A stretch of 64,000 bases of DNA from Acetobacterium sp965140355. Its GTDB lineage: Bacteria; Bacillota; Clostridia; Eubacteriales; Eubacteriaceae. Within the stretch, counting starts at the first letter, position 1. Each line of letters starts with the position of its first letter. The notes beneath the pieces are model-generated. The model saw only the letters and a list, made by a program, of their open reading frames with translations. It had not been told where the DNA came from and made no database searches. Shown piece after piece: positions 8,275 through 18,237 of this stretch. The DNA lies in NCBI GenBank assembly GCA_965140355.1, contig OZ223195.1:417036-481035 (forward strand). The letters are read 5' to 3'. The translations under genes were made by a program, and so were the position numbers.

Positions 8275-8901
8275 TTACTCGCTTTTTTCATACCCGACTT
8301 CTGATATTTTTTCATCAGATCCATCTTCTTCGGTTGTATCTTCTAATCGTGTTTCATTGATCACTAATACAATTTTATCCGCTTCAATTTCTGATTCAAT
8401 TCCTTCGGGAAATTTAACATCCCCGACACATATTTTGTCATTCAGATCAAGATCCGTTATATCGATTTCAAGAAAATCAGGCATATCTTGGGGTAATCCG
8501 GTCACAAGTATTTTATCCATTTGTTGGACAGGATGGAGTTTTTTAAATTCCAGTGCCTCCTTGCCGACTATTTTTATATTAAGATTTAACTTAATTTGTT
8601 CGGTAACTGACACCTGCTGAAAAACAACATTTAAAACTTCTCCTTTCATTGGTGAATGTTGCATCTCTTTTATCATTGCAGCATATGATTCGTTCCCACC
8701 AAGATCGAGCGTAAATAAATAGTTTCTCCCATATTTGGATATGTTTTTCATTAATTCATCTTTATTTATTTTAATTGAAACTGATTCCTGACCTTTGCGA
8801 TTAATCGCACCAGGGATGTAACCTATTTTTCGAAGTTTTTTACCTGCTTTGCCGTTGGCCATTTCTCTTTTTTCAATTGCAATTGTTACTTTTTCATTCA
8901 T
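8275..8901 (-). CDS. rplY: 50S ribosomal protein bL25, long Ctc form
   Basis: A 208-residue two-domain bL25/Ctc protein that binds 5S rRNA; in Bacillus the long form is a general stress protein. The N-terminal beta-barrel domain is recognised by GKKLRKIGYIPGAIN and by MIKEMQHSPMKGEVLNVVFQQV, and the C-terminal domain by HPVQQMDKILVTGLPQDMPD and DLNDKICVGDVKFPEG. The last ~25 residues are acidic, as usual in Ctc. Ribosome binding site AGAGGAG lies 7-8 nt before the ATG. Monocistronic. Confidence 0.93.
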   Translation of the reverse strand: MNEKVTIAIEKREMANGKAGKKLRKIGYIPGAINRKGQESVSIKINKDELMKNISKYGRNYLFTLDLGGNESYAAMIKEMQHSPMKGEVLNVVFQQVSVTEQIKLNLNIKIVGKEALEFKKLHPVQQMDKILVTGLPQDMPDFLEIDITDLDLNDKICVGDVKFPEGIESEIEADKIVLVINETRLEDTTEEDGSDEKISEVGYEKSE

Positions 8902-9095
8902 ATTATTGTCTCCTCTCTTGATAAACTCTCACATAGTATTGTTGATATTGTTTTAGTTCGTCAATTTGAATTAAAATCATGACGAACTATTCCTATCACT
9001 TCTTTTTTTACTATGTTAAATTAATTATACCAAATAAATGAATCAATATCAATTTTTTTTAAAAAAATGCAGCATCACGTCCATCATCTGGCAGA

Positions 9096-11678
9096 TCAGG
9101 TCATATCATCCCGCAGGGCGTCGATAATATTTTCTTTTTTCAACTTGCTAATGGCATACAGCATACTAATGAATACCACTAAGAGCACACTAAACACACT
9201 GATTATCATACTGCCCCACGGAAACACAAAATCGATCATATCAGTTCCGCCGAGAACCATTCCCTTGTAGATCAGCCAGGAAGCGATTGCCGCAATGGGA
9301 AGTGCAAAGAGTAGCGCCCGCAGACCATAAAAAATACATTCGAAGTTCATCATCTTTTGGAAATCGCGGTCAGACATTCCCACCGAACGAAGCATTGCCA
9401 ACTCTCGTCGACGCAGCTTGATATTCGTCGAAATCGTATTGAAGACATTTGCAACCGCAATCAGCGAAATCATAATAATGAAAGTATATGCGAATACGTT
9501 GGCAATGAAGATGTAATTACGACTCTCATCAAGCATTTTATAGGTATTGTAGAGGTTGTAATCGGCAGTAACTCCCGCCCCCTGTATCATCGTTTCCATT
9601 TCAGCCGTTGACTGGGTAGGATTAGTTGAACGAAAAGTCAAACCTTTAATAACCACCTGAGTATCAGGCGTTTCAAATTGTTCTTTGAGTGAATAGGGAG
9701 CCATTACTCTAAAAAAGAACGCATTCTTCGCTCCCGTGTTTCCTGGAATCGGCAGCGTATCTGGCGGTACGGTCTCGACAAAGGTAATATTAACGTTTTG
9801 CCCCGGTTCCGTCGTTGGCTGATTCTTTGTTTCGGGAACAATGATAAGATTCAAGGAAGAACGCGTAAATAGATCACTGATCTGATCAACCGTTTCGGCC
9901 TGATTGTTGCGGTCTTCCATTTTTGCAACGGCGATTAGTTTGGCGTTTGGCCCGGTAAAGTCCGCGACCGGTAAGCCCAAGCCATTTAAGATATTTAAAT
10001 AACTGTTGTCATCAAGAAACTGGATGTCGATAGGTAGGTTAACCGTTTCACCCACTGATTGTGAACCGACGTTCGTCCAGTAATCGTCAGAAAGATCGCT
10101 GGCTTTGGCAACGCATGAATACTTCATCAGTGCTTGATATCCACTTTCATAAACACCGTCAGCCGTTTTTAGTTTATTATAAAGTGGCAACATTTCACTA
10201 TCATTCATGTTCTGTGTAGCAAAACAGATGTCCGAGGTTGTCACCACTACTGACTGCTGGGCCGCCTGTTTCATATCGGTTACAAAAGCATTGGCCGAGA
10301 CGAACAGCACCACGCTTAAACCCAGTGACAACACAATGCTACGATAGCCTTTCTTGTTTCTTTTAAAATTTTTTAGCGCCAGAGTTCCCTCCAAACCATA
10401 AAGTCGCTGCGACAATTTTGACGTTTTTACGACCTTAGATTCAACTTTGACAACATTCGTTTGGCGAATACTCTCCATTACGGGTGTGTTTGCAGCCTTT
10501 CGCGCGGGAAGATAAGCTGAAATTAAAATCGTAACTAAACTGACCACTGCGGCAACGATAATCACGGGGATAGACACGGTCAAGGTCAACGGAACATTAC
10601 TGTACATGATGTTCCCGAAATTTCTAGCAACAACAGAAATCACCAGGTGGATGCTGCCAATGCCTACCATAACACCAATCGGGATGCCAATCACACCGAT
10701 ACAAAGTCCTTCAAACAGCACCGAATTGCGCAATTGCCTGGCAGTAGCACCGACCGATGAAAGAATACCGAACTGCCGGGTGCGTTCGTTTAACGAAATA
10801 TTGAAGGCGTTATAAATCAGAAAAATCGAGCCGATCATGATGATTACAACTAAAATGCCGCCGACCGCGTACAAAAATTGGTTGAACACGTTATCGTTTG
10901 AAAGACCCATGAAGCTCAATACCTTATCGTTTAAGACGTAAGCTTTATTTCCGGCGGTGCTGGTTGCGTAAGCGTGAACTTCACGCGGGTTTTTAAGCGT
11001 GACAAAAAGGCTTTCACTATTCGCTTGGTCTTGGGCATCGGCTTTCGTTATTAAGGTATATCCCGGAGCGGTCACTTCCTCAAAACCGGGCCGTTGGTAG
11101 ATGCCGACTACCGTATAAGTTCGCTGGCCTTGTGGCACCAGCTTTTCGTCCGTGGCAGTATAAGGGTCGTGTTGACTGAGCATTGCATTGCCACTTAGGC
11201 GATTGCCGACCGCAAGTGAAAGCGTATCACCGACCACAAATTTAACACCGCCATTAGCCGCAACGCTCCCAGAAACAAGAATCTCCCCGCTGTTTTCAGG
11301 CAACCGACCGGAAATTAGGTTGATGGGCAAATCATTAAAAGTTTTCTCGTTAAATCCGGCGATAAAAAGATACGGTTTGTCGGGGTTTTTTCCGCCATCA
11401 AGCATTGCGTAGCCGATATTTTCAAATGTCGTGGTATTAGCGATTTTCTCGTCATGCGTTTGTTCCAAAACAAAAGAAGCCGGAACGTCTACAAACTCAA
11501 CATGCCAACCTCCATATTTCTGGGCGGCGCCGTTAGCCAGATAGCTCAACAAAGAAACCCCAAAGGTCGCTACGGCGGTGATCATGGCTGCGGATAGAAC
11601 TACCCCAATAATCGTCACAAGCGTTCGGGTTCGGCTTTTTCTCATGCTTTGCAGGGTAACTTTATTAAAAATATTCAT
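9096..11678 (-). CDS. FtsX-type ABC transporter permease (large)
   Basis: An 860-residue MacB/FtsX-family permease with an N-terminal helix (TLVTIIGVVLSAAMITAVAT), a large extracytoplasmic domain, three helices near residues 270-390, a second long extracellular domain and three C-terminal helices. Such proteins do not form a channel for small ions but drive export or sensing of peptides, antibiotics or lipids by mechanotransmission. The start ATG overlaps the stop of the ATPase gene by 4 nt (ATGA), so they are translationally coupled. The two-component system upstream (12.6-14.3 kb) probably controls it, as in BceAB or Vex systems. Substrate unknown. Confidence 0.88.
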   Translation of the reverse strand: MNIFNKVTLQSMRKSRTRTLVTIIGVVLSAAMITAVATFGVSLLSYLANGAAQKYGGWHVEFVDVPASFVLEQTHDEKIANTTTFENIGYAMLDGGKNPDKPYLFIAGFNEKTFNDLPINLISGRLPENSGEILVSGSVAANGGVKFVVGDTLSLAVGNRLSGNAMLSQHDPYTATDEKLVPQGQRTYTVVGIYQRPGFEEVTAPGYTLITKADAQDQANSESLFVTLKNPREVHAYATSTAGNKAYVLNDKVLSFMGLSNDNVFNQFLYAVGGILVVIIMIGSIFLIYNAFNISLNERTRQFGILSSVGATARQLRNSVLFEGLCIGVIGIPIGVMVGIGSIHLVISVVARNFGNIMYSNVPLTLTVSIPVIIVAAVVSLVTILISAYLPARKAANTPVMESIRQTNVVKVESKVVKTSKLSQRLYGLEGTLALKNFKRNKKGYRSIVLSLGLSVVLFVSANAFVTDMKQAAQQSVVVTTSDICFATQNMNDSEMLPLYNKLKTADGVYESGYQALMKYSCVAKASDLSDDYWTNVGSQSVGETVNLPIDIQFLDDNSYLNILNGLGLPVADFTGPNAKLIAVAKMEDRNNQAETVDQISDLFTRSSLNLIIVPETKNQPTTEPGQNVNITFVETVPPDTLPIPGNTGAKNAFFFRVMAPYSLKEQFETPDTQVVIKGLTFRSTNPTQSTAEMETMIQGAGVTADYNLYNTYKMLDESRNYIFIANVFAYTFIIMISLIAVANVFNTISTNIKLRRRELAMLRSVGMSDRDFQKMMNFECIFYGLRALLFALPIAAIASWLIYKGMVLGGTDMIDFVFPWGSMIISVFSVLLVVFISMLYAISKLKKENIIDALRDDMT

Positions 11679-12358
11679 GGCCGTACCCGTTCGTCGCGCA
11701 CAACTTTACCATCTGAGATGCCGATAATGCGGTCTGCCTGGAGGGCAATATTTTCATCATGAGTGACCAGAAGCAGTGTCTGGCGAAATTTTTGATTGCT
11801 TAATTTTAGCAGATTGATGATTTCATGTCCATTACGGCTATCCAAACTACCGGTTGGTTCGTCGGCAAGCATGACTGCTGGAGCATTCATCAACGCGCGA
11901 CCGATGGAAACCCGCTGCTGCTGACCGCCCGAAAGCTGATTGGGCAAATGTGTTTTGCGGTCTTTTAGCCCCAGCAACTCAAGCAAATCATCAAGCCGTT
12001 CCTCGTTAACCTTACGTTTGTCCATCAAAATCGGTAAACTGATATTTTCCACCACATTCAGAGTTGGAATAAGGTTGTGAAACTGGTAAATCAGCCCAAC
12101 TTGGCGCCGGCGGAAGATAGCGAGTTTTTCATTGCTTTGGGCATAGACATCCTGCCCATCCAAATATACCTTTCCGCTTGTCGGCACATCCACACCCCCG
12201 ATAATATGAAGCAACGTGGATTTCCCGGAACCTGAAGAACCGATGATTGCGGTAAATTCCCCCTTTTCAATTGTTAGTGAAACATGATCAAGTGCGGTAA
12301 CTTGATTTTCATTCGTGCCGTAAACTTTGCATAAATTTTCAATTTTTAAAAACTCCAT
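11675..12358 (-). CDS. MacB/LolD-type ABC transporter ATPase
   Basis: A 227-residue ATPase partner of the FtsX-type permease. It has Walker A IGSSGSGKSTLL, Q-loop region LIYQFHNLIPTLNVVEN, signature LSGGQQQRVSIGRAL, Walker B VMLADEPTGSLD and the switch histidine in LLLVTHDE. The short length and the NLIPTLNVVENI segment are typical of the MacB/LolD subfamily. Ribosome binding site AAAGGAG lies 7 nt before the ATG. First gene of the exporter operon. Confidence 0.95.
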   Translation of the reverse strand: MEFLKIENLCKVYGTNENQVTALDHVSLTIEKGEFTAIIGSSGSGKSTLLHIIGGVDVPTSGKVYLDGQDVYAQSNEKLAIFRRRQVGLIYQFHNLIPTLNVVENISLPILMDKRKVNEERLDDLLELLGLKDRKTHLPNQLSGGQQQRVSIGRALMNAPAVMLADEPTGSLDSRNGHEIINLLKLSNQKFRQTLLLVTHDENIALQADRIIGISDGKVVRDERVRP

Positions 12359-12388
12359 TATGTGAGTCTCCTTTCACATTGTTTACCC

Positions 12389-12559
12389 TAGGTAATTGTG
12401 AAAATGCCGTGAGCTTTGGGCTCAGTTTCGCACGAAACAATTTCTACACGGTACGGCGGACAGTTCGATGAACTGTTCGCCTACACATTACAAAATTGTT
12501 TGTGAAAACTGCACCCAAAGCAACCGTTGCTCGATGTTTTTTAATTTCGCAATTACCTA
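12389..12559. repeat. 171-bp nested inverted repeat (MITE-like element or structured RNA)
   Basis: The ends are perfect 10-bp inverted repeats (TAGGTAATTG/CAATTACCTA) that extend imperfectly. Inside are nested arms that pair in order: GCTTTGGG (12413) with CCCAAAGC (12514), CAGTTT (12423) with AAACTG (12506), AAACAATTT (12435) with AAATTGTTT (12493), and a central hairpin GGCGGACAGTT/AACTGTTCGCC (12455-12481). The word GTTTACCC flanks it on both sides (12381-12388 and 12564-12571). The whole can fold as one long cruciform. No second copy is in the window. Confidence 0.75.
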
Positions 12560-12623
12560 CATGGTTTACCCATATAATAGAACATTCAACTGACAACTCG
12601 GTGACTTTCCGGTGAGAGATTCG

Positions 12624-13619
12624 TCACTTGGGAAAACGAATGGCAAAGATTGCCCCACCCTGCGGATGATTTTGGGCGGTAATCGTTCCACCCTGTCGAG
12701 TTATAATCATTTTACAAAGCGCTAATCCAATCCCGTATCCGGTCGCCTGGGGATTTTTCCCCCGATAAAAGCGGTCGAACAGGCAGGATATATCTGCTTT
12801 GTCAAAACCAGCACCATTGTCGTGGATAGTAATCTCGGTAAACAATGGGTTCGATTTGCTGATAATCTCAATCTTCCCATTCTCGCCGACGCTTTCCAGG
12901 CAATTTTTAAAAATGTTCTGAATTGCTTCCGAAAGCCACCCGAAATCCCCTTGAATCATCATCGCTTTGGGGGTATCTACTTGTAAATCAATATTGTGCA
13001 ATTCCATAGAAATCAGAAATGGACGAAGCGCCGTTTTAATCAAGTTACTAACCTCGATTTGCTCACTTTGAAATACCACGATGCCTGCATCCAAACGCGA
13101 TAATCTCAATAAAGAAGTCAGTAGCCAATCCATCTGAACCAGCAATTCTTCGGTTTCCCGCAGCAACGCTTTCCGATCATTTTCATTTGGACTTTTTTCT
13201 AGCAATGAAACAATCAAGTTTACCGATGTGAGTGGGGTACGAAGTTGATGGGCGATATTGGCCAGTGAGTCGGCAAGGTGTTCTTTTTCTCTTTTTAGCG
13301 CCTCAGTTTGCTCCCGAATCCGCACCGTCATTTTTATTATTTCGCTATCCAGAATAGAAAGTTCCCCTTCTTCCGATTGCCCAATATATAAGTTGTCGGT
13401 GTTATGGAGCAGCCGATTAATTTGATCTGATATCTGCGCAATGCTTTTGTATCGGGCTTTGGTAAATAAAAAAAACGCCGTGCCAAAGGCGACAGCAGAA
13501 GTGACAGCAAGAATTCCCGCGGTAGTATTAATTATAAAACCCAGTATTGTCGTGACCACGGCCATTAAGGCAAACACCATTGCAAATCGCCGTACCTCGT
13601 TATTTCGAAACATCCGCAC
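12624..13619 (-). CDS. Sensor histidine kinase
   Basis: A 331-residue membrane kinase with two adjacent N-terminal helices (about residues 12-50) and almost no extracellular loop, which is the intramembrane-sensing layout. H-box NIAHQLRTPLTSV carries the phosphorylated histidine near residue 122; the catalytic domain shows the N, G1 and G2 boxes (FKNCLES, HDNGAGFD, GYGIGLAL). The first 20 nt overlap the response regulator gene; an ATG two codons in (13613) is an equally good start. Such kinases usually take their signal from the partner ABC transporter, here the FtsX-type system next door. Confidence 0.93.
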   Translation of the reverse strand: MRMFRNNEVRRFAMVFALMAVVTTILGFIINTTAGILAVTSAVAFGTAFFLFTKARYKSIAQISDQINRLLHNTDNLYIGQSEEGELSILDSEIIKMTVRIREQTEALKREKEHLADSLANIAHQLRTPLTSVNLIVSLLEKSPNENDRKALLRETEELLVQMDWLLTSLLRLSRLDAGIVVFQSEQIEVSNLIKTALRPFLISMELHNIDLQVDTPKAMMIQGDFGWLSEAIQNIFKNCLESVGENGKIEIISKSNPLFTEITIHDNGAGFDKADISCLFDRFYRGKNPQATGYGIGLALCKMIITRQGGTITAQNHPQGGAIFAIRFPK

Positions 13620-14289
13620 CGCCTCCTAATCGATATCCGGTCCCACGAACAGTCAAAATAATTTGCGGGCGGGCGGGATTGGTCTCGATCTTTTCCCGTA
13701 AGCGTTTGATGTACACGGTTAAGGTATTGTCATTGACAAACTCACCCGCCGCGTCCCATAATTCATCCAGCAGCTGCCCCCTCGTGATAATGCTTTTGGG
13801 ATTATTAATAAATACCAACAACAGTCGATATTCCAATGCCGAAAGAAAAACTTCGGTGCCGTTTTTTTTCACAATGCTACTAGCCGTATCGACATAAAGC
13901 CCATGAATTTCAAACGTTGACCCCGAACGTCCGCCTTTTCGCAAGGCAGATCCAATTCGGGCAATCAATTCGCGGGGACGAAACGGCTTGGTGATATAGT
14001 CGTCCGCACCCATATTCAGCCCGGTAACAACACTTGCTTCATCGCCGGAAGCCGTCAAAAAGATAACCGGAACATCTTGTTTTGCTTTAATTTCCGTGCA
14101 AACCGTAAAGCCATTTCCGTCAGGCAGAGAAATATCAATCAGCGCCAAGTCAAATTTATTCCCGACCAGGGCGGCCAAGGCATCGCTTCGCGTCGAAGCG
14201 TGAATAACACTAAACCCTTCCGAATGGAGCAAACGGATCAGGTTTTTTGCAATGGCCTGATCATCCTCAACTAAAAATATTTGTTTCAT
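13600..14289 (-). CDS. OmpR-family response regulator
   Basis: A 229-residue regulator: receiver domain (acidic pair VEDD, phospho-acceptor in LALIDISLPDGNG, lysine in DDYITKPF) and C-terminal winged helix (LSALEYRLLLVFINN, VYIKRLREKIE, ILTVRGTGYRL). It is the first gene of the pair with the kinase and the likely regulator of the exporter at 9.1-12.4 kb. The 336-nt spacer to the next, divergent regulator shows no recognisable gene. Confidence 0.95.
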   Translation of the reverse strand: MKQIFLVEDDQAIAKNLIRLLHSEGFSVIHASTRSDALAALVGNKFDLALIDISLPDGNGFTVCTEIKAKQDVPVIFLTASGDEASVVTGLNMGADDYITKPFRPRELIARIGSALRKGGRSGSTFEIHGLYVDTASSIVKKNGTEVFLSALEYRLLLVFINNPKSIITRGQLLDELWDAAGEFVNDNTLTVYIKRLREKIETNPARPQIILTVRGTGYRLGGGADVSK

Positions 14290-14573
14290 TTATTTTCATC
14301 GCCCCTTACTCTTTTCTTTCAATATTGTCCGTCCAGCCAGTCAAACCTGATCTTTGCTAATTTCATTATATAAAACACCATTATAGCTTTAGTACATTTA
14401 GATCATTACAAAATATACGATTATTAAACAATGCTTATTTGAGTTAGACAGCTCACAATTACCAATTTATTGTACTGCTTTTGATAAAAATTTACAAGCT
14501 GGGCGACAACAAAGTCAAAAATGGGTATCACCATGTCCGAAATAATCAGAAATTTAAAATTTATTTTGGCTTC

Positions 14574-14606
14574 GTTTAATCTCCGTTTACATCGGCATGA
14601 TATAAT
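14574..14606 (+). promoter_or_regulatory. Promoter with 11-bp-phased response-regulator boxes
   Basis: GTTTAAT (14574) and GTTTACA (14585) form a direct repeat with 11-bp period ending 9 bp before a TATAAT -10 box (14601-14606); there is no good -35 box. This is the arrangement of an OmpR/PhoB-type activated promoter, suggesting autoregulation of the downstream regulator. Confidence 0.6.
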
Positions 14607-14625
14607 TTAATCGAGGTGATAAACG

Positions 14626-15303
14626 ATGAGTAAAATTATGATTGCTGACGATGATGCGAACATCCGCGAACTTGTCATTGCATTGCTTCAAAACAATGGA
14701 TTTGAAGTATGCGAGGCCGTAGACGGACGTGAAGCACTGGAAAATATTGATATTGATAACCCTGATCTGGCAATCATCGATATCATGATGCCAAACATGG
14801 ACGGCTTTGAACTGTGTCGTCATTTGCGTTCTGACTACGAAAATATGCCCATTTTAATGCTGACCGCCAAAGGTGAGCTTGCTAACAAAGTGAAAGGTTT
14901 CGGACTTGGCGCCGACGATTATCTGACCAAACCTTTTGAAGGCGATGAGTTGGTTGTCCGCGTCCAGGCGCTGTTGCGGCGTTACAAAATTGAAGCATCC
15001 CAGATCATCCAAATTGGCAATATCACGATCGATAGAAATAGCTACAGCATCACCACAGATGGTTTACACGAAGATATTCCAATGAAAGAATTTGAATTGC
15101 TCTTCAAGCTGGCGAGTTTCCCCGGTAAAACATTTTCGCGTAATCGGTTGATTGAAGATATCTGGGGTATTGATTTTGAGGGCAACGAACGCACGTTGGA
15201 CGTCCATATAAACCGGCTCCGCGACCGCTTTCCAGAGCAACAGACCGGTTTTAAAATTACCACCCTTCGGGGGCTGGGATACCGGCTGGAGGTGCTCACA
15301 TGA
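14626..15303 (+). CDS. OmpR-family response regulator
   Basis: A 225-residue regulator with receiver motifs ADDD, LAIIDIMMPNMDG (phospho-aspartate) and DDYLTKPF, and a winged-helix domain (IPMKEFELLFKLASFPG, VHINRLRDRFPE, ITTLRGLGYRLE). The stop overlaps the kinase start by 4 nt (ATGA). Likely binds the GTTTANA repeats in its own promoter and in front of the ABC-2 exporter at 16.4 kb. Ribosome binding site GAGGTGAT. Confidence 0.95.
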   Translation: MSKIMIADDDANIRELVIALLQNNGFEVCEAVDGREALENIDIDNPDLAIIDIMMPNMDGFELCRHLRSDYENMPILMLTAKGELANKVKGFGLGADDYLTKPFEGDELVVRVQALLRRYKIEASQIIQIGNITIDRNSYSITTDGLHEDIPMKEFELLFKLASFPGKTFSRNRLIEDIWGIDFEGNERTLDVHINRLRDRFPEQQTGFKITTLRGLGYRLEVLT

Positions 15304-16364
15304 AACAGCCTAAACGGCCTCCTGCCGCAATTTCATTCATTATACTTTTTTTTGCTCTGGGCTGCTCTTTTGCCGCCGGGTATGGACTTACATTGATAAT
15401 TTACCACTGGACCGGCACGCCTTCAGAATTTTGGTCTCATATTATTTCAGGCCTCATTGGGATGGTTTTAATCATAAGTGTGGCATCCATTTCCAGATTA
15501 ATCGCTAACAAGTATTCAAAAGGTATCCAACAACATCATCTTATGCAAAATGAATTAATAAACGCAATGACAAGAATCGCCCAAGGAGATTTCGATGTCT
15601 TTATTGAGTCCCGGGATGAATACCACCACAACGATATGGTCGCAGGCATCAATAAAATCGCCAAAGAACTTGGCTCAATGGAACAGCTGCGGCAGGATTT
15701 TATTTCCAACGTCTCTCATGAGATCCAATCACCGCTGACTTCCATCAGCGGATTTGCTGCCTTATTAAAAAATGATACGCTGACACCCACACAAAAAAAT
15801 CGCTATTTAGATATCATTGAAACTGAAAGCAAACGATTATCCGCTTTAAGTGATAATCTACTGAAACTATCAGCCCTGGAAACTGGCGGCGAACCGTTAT
15901 CTTTTATCCCCTTCAGGCTCGACAAGCAGTTAGAGGAAGTCGTTCTGATGTTAGAACCACAATGGAACTCTAAAGATATTGCGATGGAAGTCGATCTGGA
16001 AAAATTATCAATCCCTGGTGATGAGGGCCTACTGTCTCAAGTATGGGTCAATCTTCTTCATAATGCGATCAAATTCACACCGGAAGGTGGCATGATTCAC
16101 GTTATATTGACGTCCGATCAAACAAAAATGTGCTGTCAAATTATCGATACCGGTATTGGTATCCAGCCAGAAGATCAAATCCATATCTTTGAGCGCTTTT
16201 ATAAAGTTGATAAATCCCGCGATCGCGCTCTCGGCGGGAACGGACTCGGACTTTCCCTCGCCAAGAAAATTATCGAATTGCATCAAGGTCAGATTACTCC
16301 GCAAAGCGAAATCAATAAGGGTACCACATTTACAATTACCCTGCCGAAGCTACCTTCTGTTTAA
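15300..16364 (+). CDS. Sensor histidine kinase with HAMP-like linker
   Basis: A 354-residue kinase. Two N-terminal membrane helices (about residues 10-33 and 45-65) enclose a short extracellular loop; a HAMP-like linker follows (ARIAQGDFDVFIESRDEY region), then the H-box SNVSHEIQSPLTS and ATP-binding boxes (NLLHNAIKFT, DTGIGI, NGLGLSLAKK). Pairs with the preceding regulator. Together with the downstream exporter genes it resembles peptide-antibiotic or bacitracin-type detoxification loci. Confidence 0.95.
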   Translation: MKQPKRPPAAISFIILFFALGCSFAAGYGLTLIIYHWTGTPSEFWSHIISGLIGMVLIISVASISRLIANKYSKGIQQHHLMQNELINAMTRIAQGDFDVFIESRDEYHHNDMVAGINKIAKELGSMEQLRQDFISNVSHEIQSPLTSISGFAALLKNDTLTPTQKNRYLDIIETESKRLSALSDNLLKLSALETGGEPLSFIPFRLDKQLEEVVLMLEPQWNSKDIAMEVDLEKLSIPGDEGLLSQVWVNLLHNAIKFTPEGGMIHVILTSDQTKMCCQIIDTGIGIQPEDQIHIFERFYKVDKSRDRALGGNGLGLSLAKKIIELHQGQITPQSEINKGTTFTITLPKLPSV

Positions 16365-16386
16365 AGAACACTAAACTTTTTTTCGT

Positions 16387-16440
16387 GTTTACACTCAGTT
16401 TAAACACCATTTATCTTGCGTTTAAATTACTTTGTTAAAC
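16387..16440 (+). promoter_or_regulatory. Tandem GTTTANA boxes upstream of the ABC-2 exporter
   Basis: GTTTACA at 16387, GTTTAAA at 16398 and GTTTAAA at 16420 start at exact multiples of 11 bp; a weaker ATTTATC fills the 16409 slot. The spacing and word are the same as in the regulator's own promoter at 14574-14591, so both are predicted targets of the 14626-15303 regulator. Confidence 0.6.
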
Positions 16441-16474
16441 TAATTTCGAAGTAAATAAACAGGAGGTTATTTTT

Positions 16475-17413
16475 ATGTCGATGATTCAAGTAGAAAATCT
16501 GATAAAACAATATGACAAAGCTAAAACACCAGCTGTTAAAGGGGTCAGTTTTAATGTAAATGAAGGCGAGTTTTTTGCTTTCCTCGGTCCCAATGGAGCT
16601 GGAAAAACCACTACCATTTCGATTCTGACCACCACGTTGGCCAAAACTTCTGGCCTCGTAACGATTGCCGGCTATGACATTGAGAAAGAAGCAAAAAAGG
16701 TACGGGATAAGGTCGGAATTATCTTCCAAAAACCCAGCCTCGATCTACAACTCTCGGCGGAAGAAAATATCCGTTTCCATGCTTGTTTGTATGGGATGTA
16801 TAGTTATCGTCCAGTTTTCGTCTTATGCCTAAGGAGTATAAAGATCGTGTTATGGAACTTGCTGAGATTGTTGGAATTCGGGATACCATCTTTAAGCCGT
16901 CAAAAAGATGTCGGGCGGCATGCAACGCAAACTAGAGATTATCCGCAGCCTCATGCATACCCGGCCGTTTTGTTTCTTGACGAACCAACACAAGGATTGG
17001 ATGCGGTCAGCCGTCGAAGTCTATGGGAATACATTAATAATGTCCGTAAAGAATACGGAACAACCGTATTTTTAACCACACATTATATCGACGAGGCTGA
17101 ACATGTCGATCAGGTATGCATTATCAATAAAGGACAGATTGCCAGCTGCTGCTCGCCGGAAGAAATGAAAAGAAGTCTACTGCGCAAAGAAGTTATTCTG
17201 GATGCCGAAGACCAGATGAGCTTAACAAGCGAACTTTCGGAGTTAGGTTTGTTCCACAAAAAAGATACACCTATTATCGTTCCTTGTCAGAACAGAACCC
17301 CACAGGAAATTATTTCCCAACTTAAAACCAAATTGACAGTATTAGAAATTAAAGAACCATCACTCGAGGATGCTTATGTAGATTACATTAGCAAGACAGA
17401 AGGTGCCGCATGA
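16475..17413 (+). pseudogene. DrrA-type ABC-2 exporter ATPase, internally frameshifted
   Basis: The ends are a normal drug/daunorubicin-type ATPase: Walker A FLGPNGAGKTT, Walker B VLFLDEPTQGLD, switch LTTHYIDEAEHVDQV. The frame is open throughout, but residues about 113-165 are out of frame. Reading the other frames recovers the expected sequence: MPKEYKDRVMELAEIVGI, then the signature KKMSGGMQRKLEIIRSL. Three single-base losses (near 16812, in the A run near 16903, and near 16962) restore one frame. As given, the protein lacks its ABC signature and would not work. Either sequence error or recent decay. Confidence 0.85.
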
Positions 17414-18237
17414 ATGAAATTTTATTAACAAATGGAAGACGAAAATCAAGAATCAGACGTGAAATCAACGCTGTTATCACGATTGCCCTAAGGGACATCA
17501 CGCTGGCGCTGCGGTCGCCCAGTACCATTATTATGAGTCTCGCCATGCCACTGATCATGATGGGGATGCTTGGGCGGCAGTCTTTCCGAGAATATGACGG
17601 GAGGCCTCCATTTCGACTATAATAAATTTATGATGGTCGGGATGATGGTTAATATGCTTTTTATGGTTTCAACTACCGGAATGACCTCGTTGGTCGAAGA
17701 CCATACTACGGATTTCACTCAGGAGATGCTGGTTTCTCCGGTCTCACGTTATGCGATCGTGATCGGTAAAATTTTCGGCTCATCCTTTGGCGCTATTATC
17801 AGTATGGCTGGCACTTTAATTGTTGGTCTCATCATGGGAATTACCCTCAATCCCGGACAGCTACTGATGATTCTAATCCTATCGCCACTGATGTGTCTTT
17901 CGGGGGGGGCGTTAGCAATGATCATCATCGGACTTATCAAAAGCAATAAAACCGCCAATATTGCCGTGATGCTTATCACCATGCCGCAGATGTTTCTTTC
18001 CGGCGCGATTATTCCCATTAATAATTCCAGTGGTATTTTGTATATCTTAAGGCCCATGCCATGCCGATGACATACTGCCTTGATCTCGTTCGCGCGGTAG
18101 TTTATGCCGGAACTCCCGAATATGCGAGCGTTGTCTTATTTAATCCGGTAGTAAACTTTATTGCTATTGTTGTGTTGACCGTGATTTGTTTGATTATCGG
18201 TACCTTTCTTTTTGCCCGCTCAGAAAAAAGCAGGTAA
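17410..18237 (+). pseudogene. ABC-2 type exporter permease, frameshifted
   Basis: A DrrB-like six-helix permease in at least three frames: start at 17410 (overlapping the ATPase stop by 4 nt; MNEILLTNGRRKSRI), main body from about 17570 (FMMVGMMVNMLFMVSTTGMT; FTQEMLVSPVSRYAIVIGKI; MFLSGAIIPINNSSGILYIL), and last part from about 18060 (MTYCLDLVRAVVYAGTPEYA to FARSEKSR, stop at 18235-18237). One shift is near 17577 and one near 18052. Total length, about 275 residues, is normal. Partner of the ATPase above. Confidence 0.85.
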
